A DNA stretch of 7,402 bases, taken from Kiritimatiellia bacterium. Lineage in GTDB: Bacteria > Verrucomicrobiota > Kiritimatiellia > SLAD01. This document shows positions 6,800 to 7,402 of this stretch, piece after piece. The translations under genes and the position numbers were made by a program. The first letter of the stretch is position 1; every line of letters starts with the position of its first letter. The notes under the pieces were generated by a model that was given only the letters and a program-made list of their open reading frames with translations, was not told the DNA's origin and did no database searches. Location: positions 1 through 7,402 of the forward strand of contig SLLF01000029.1 in the NCBI GenBank assembly GCA_007134175.1. Reading direction: 5' to 3'.

Positions 6800-7402
6800 A
6801 TGAGCCGTGGCCGTTTCATCATAAAATGGACCAAATACTACCTGGCACTGGCCGGCGGCCTGGTTGTTATCTTGATCGTGCTATCGTCGGGGATCGTTGA
6901 CGGGGACGATCCGGCTATTTGGCAGCGGCGCTTCGAACTGTTCAGCCTGCTGGCCTTGCTGGGGACGGGGGCCTTGGCATGGCTGATCTGGTGGCCGGTC
7001 TCGCGGCGGTTGGCACGTATGCAGGCCATTGTGGAGGAATACGGTCAGGGCCGGTTCGAGCGACGCATGTCGGCCGGAGACCCCACCGAATTGGGCGCGC
7101 TGTCCGCCGATTTAAACTGGATGGCCCAGCAACTGCATTGCCGCGACATCGCGGAAGCCGACCGGCAGCGGCAACAGCAGACGGTGTTGGCCGGTATGCT
7201 GGAGGGGATGCTGGCGGTGGATAACGATGGCTGCGTCATCAGCATGAACCGCGCGGCCCGTGAAATGCTGCACCTCGATGAGCCAGCGGTGGAGGGTTGC
7301 CTCGTAACGGAACTGGTGCGTCACCCTAAACTGCTTCACTTGATTCGCAGCGCGTTGGCGGGCGATGCGCCCAGCGATCAGGTGCTGACTCTTAATGGCC
7401 AA
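6800..7402 (+). CDS. phoR: Phosphate sensor histidine kinase PhoR, 5' part
   Basis: The first 201 codons of a sensor kinase run off the right edge of the window. Two membrane helices are seen, at about residues 13-33 and 47-67, separated by a loop of only about 12 residues. A HAMP-like linker follows (about 66-118, starting PVSRRLARM), then a PAS domain from about 126 with VLAGMLEGMLAVDNDGCVIS and NRAAREML, the usual PhoR arrangement. The histidine phosphorylation and ATPase domains would lie beyond the window. The ATG comes six bases after the phoB stop, with no strong separate ribosome site, consistent with translational coupling. The small periplasmic loop implies that phosphate status is sensed through the transport machinery and not directly, as in known PhoR proteins. 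Confidence 0.85.
   Translation, partial: MSRGRFIIKWTKYYLALAGGLVVILIVLSSGIVDGDDPAIWQRRFELFSLLALLGTGALAWLIWWPVSRRLARMQAIVEEYGQGRFERRMSAGDPTELGALSADLNWMAQQLHCRDIAEADRQRQQQTVLAGMLEGMLAVDNDGCVISMNRAAREMLHLDEPAVEGCLVTELVRHPKLLHLIRSALAGDAPSDQVLTLNGQ

Overview
This window looks like chromosome from a Gram-negative, GC-rich bacterium. It encodes two exported outer-membrane barrel proteins, a classical PhoB/PhoR pair, and a DUF4838 carbohydrate-active-type protein next to the tail of a heparinase/alginate-lyase-like protein. That mix suggests a polysaccharide-degrading member of the Verrucomicrobiota/Kiritimatiellota/Lentisphaerota group. This assignment is inference from protein style; no rRNA or marker gene is present.

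Layout. Positions 1-120 hold only a terminator-like hairpin and one copy of a short inverted repeat. On the minus strand follow a DUF4838 protein (121-2121) and, upstream of it, a small DUF2784 membrane protein (2247-2717). Divergent from these, on the plus strand, is a small secreted beta-barrel protein (2875-3498). The second copy of the inverted repeat lies directly after it. Between 3551 and 4510 are two broken genes: a conserved-looking hypothetical gene with a one-base deletion, and the 5'-truncated 3' end of a large polysaccharide-lyase-like gene with a one-base insertion. In both cases changing frame restores a sensible protein sequence up to a stop codon.

The right half is a phosphate-response locus. 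A phosphate-selective (OprP/OprO-type) porin on the minus strand (4601-5803) ends in a strong Rho-independent terminator. It is separated by a 300-base divergent control region from phoB (6104-6793) and phoR (6800 to the window edge). PhoR would sense phosphate status and phosphorylate PhoB, and PhoB would be expected to activate the porin. Three 7-base half-sites at exact 11-base spacing in the shared control region could be a degenerate Pho box, but this is weak.

No RNA genes, CRISPR arrays or complete mobile elements were seen. I found no clear novel multi-gene system. The most unusual points are the two decayed genes, the inverted repeat that brackets the three-gene block 113-3508, and a perfect 12-bp hairpin inside the DUF4838 gene.
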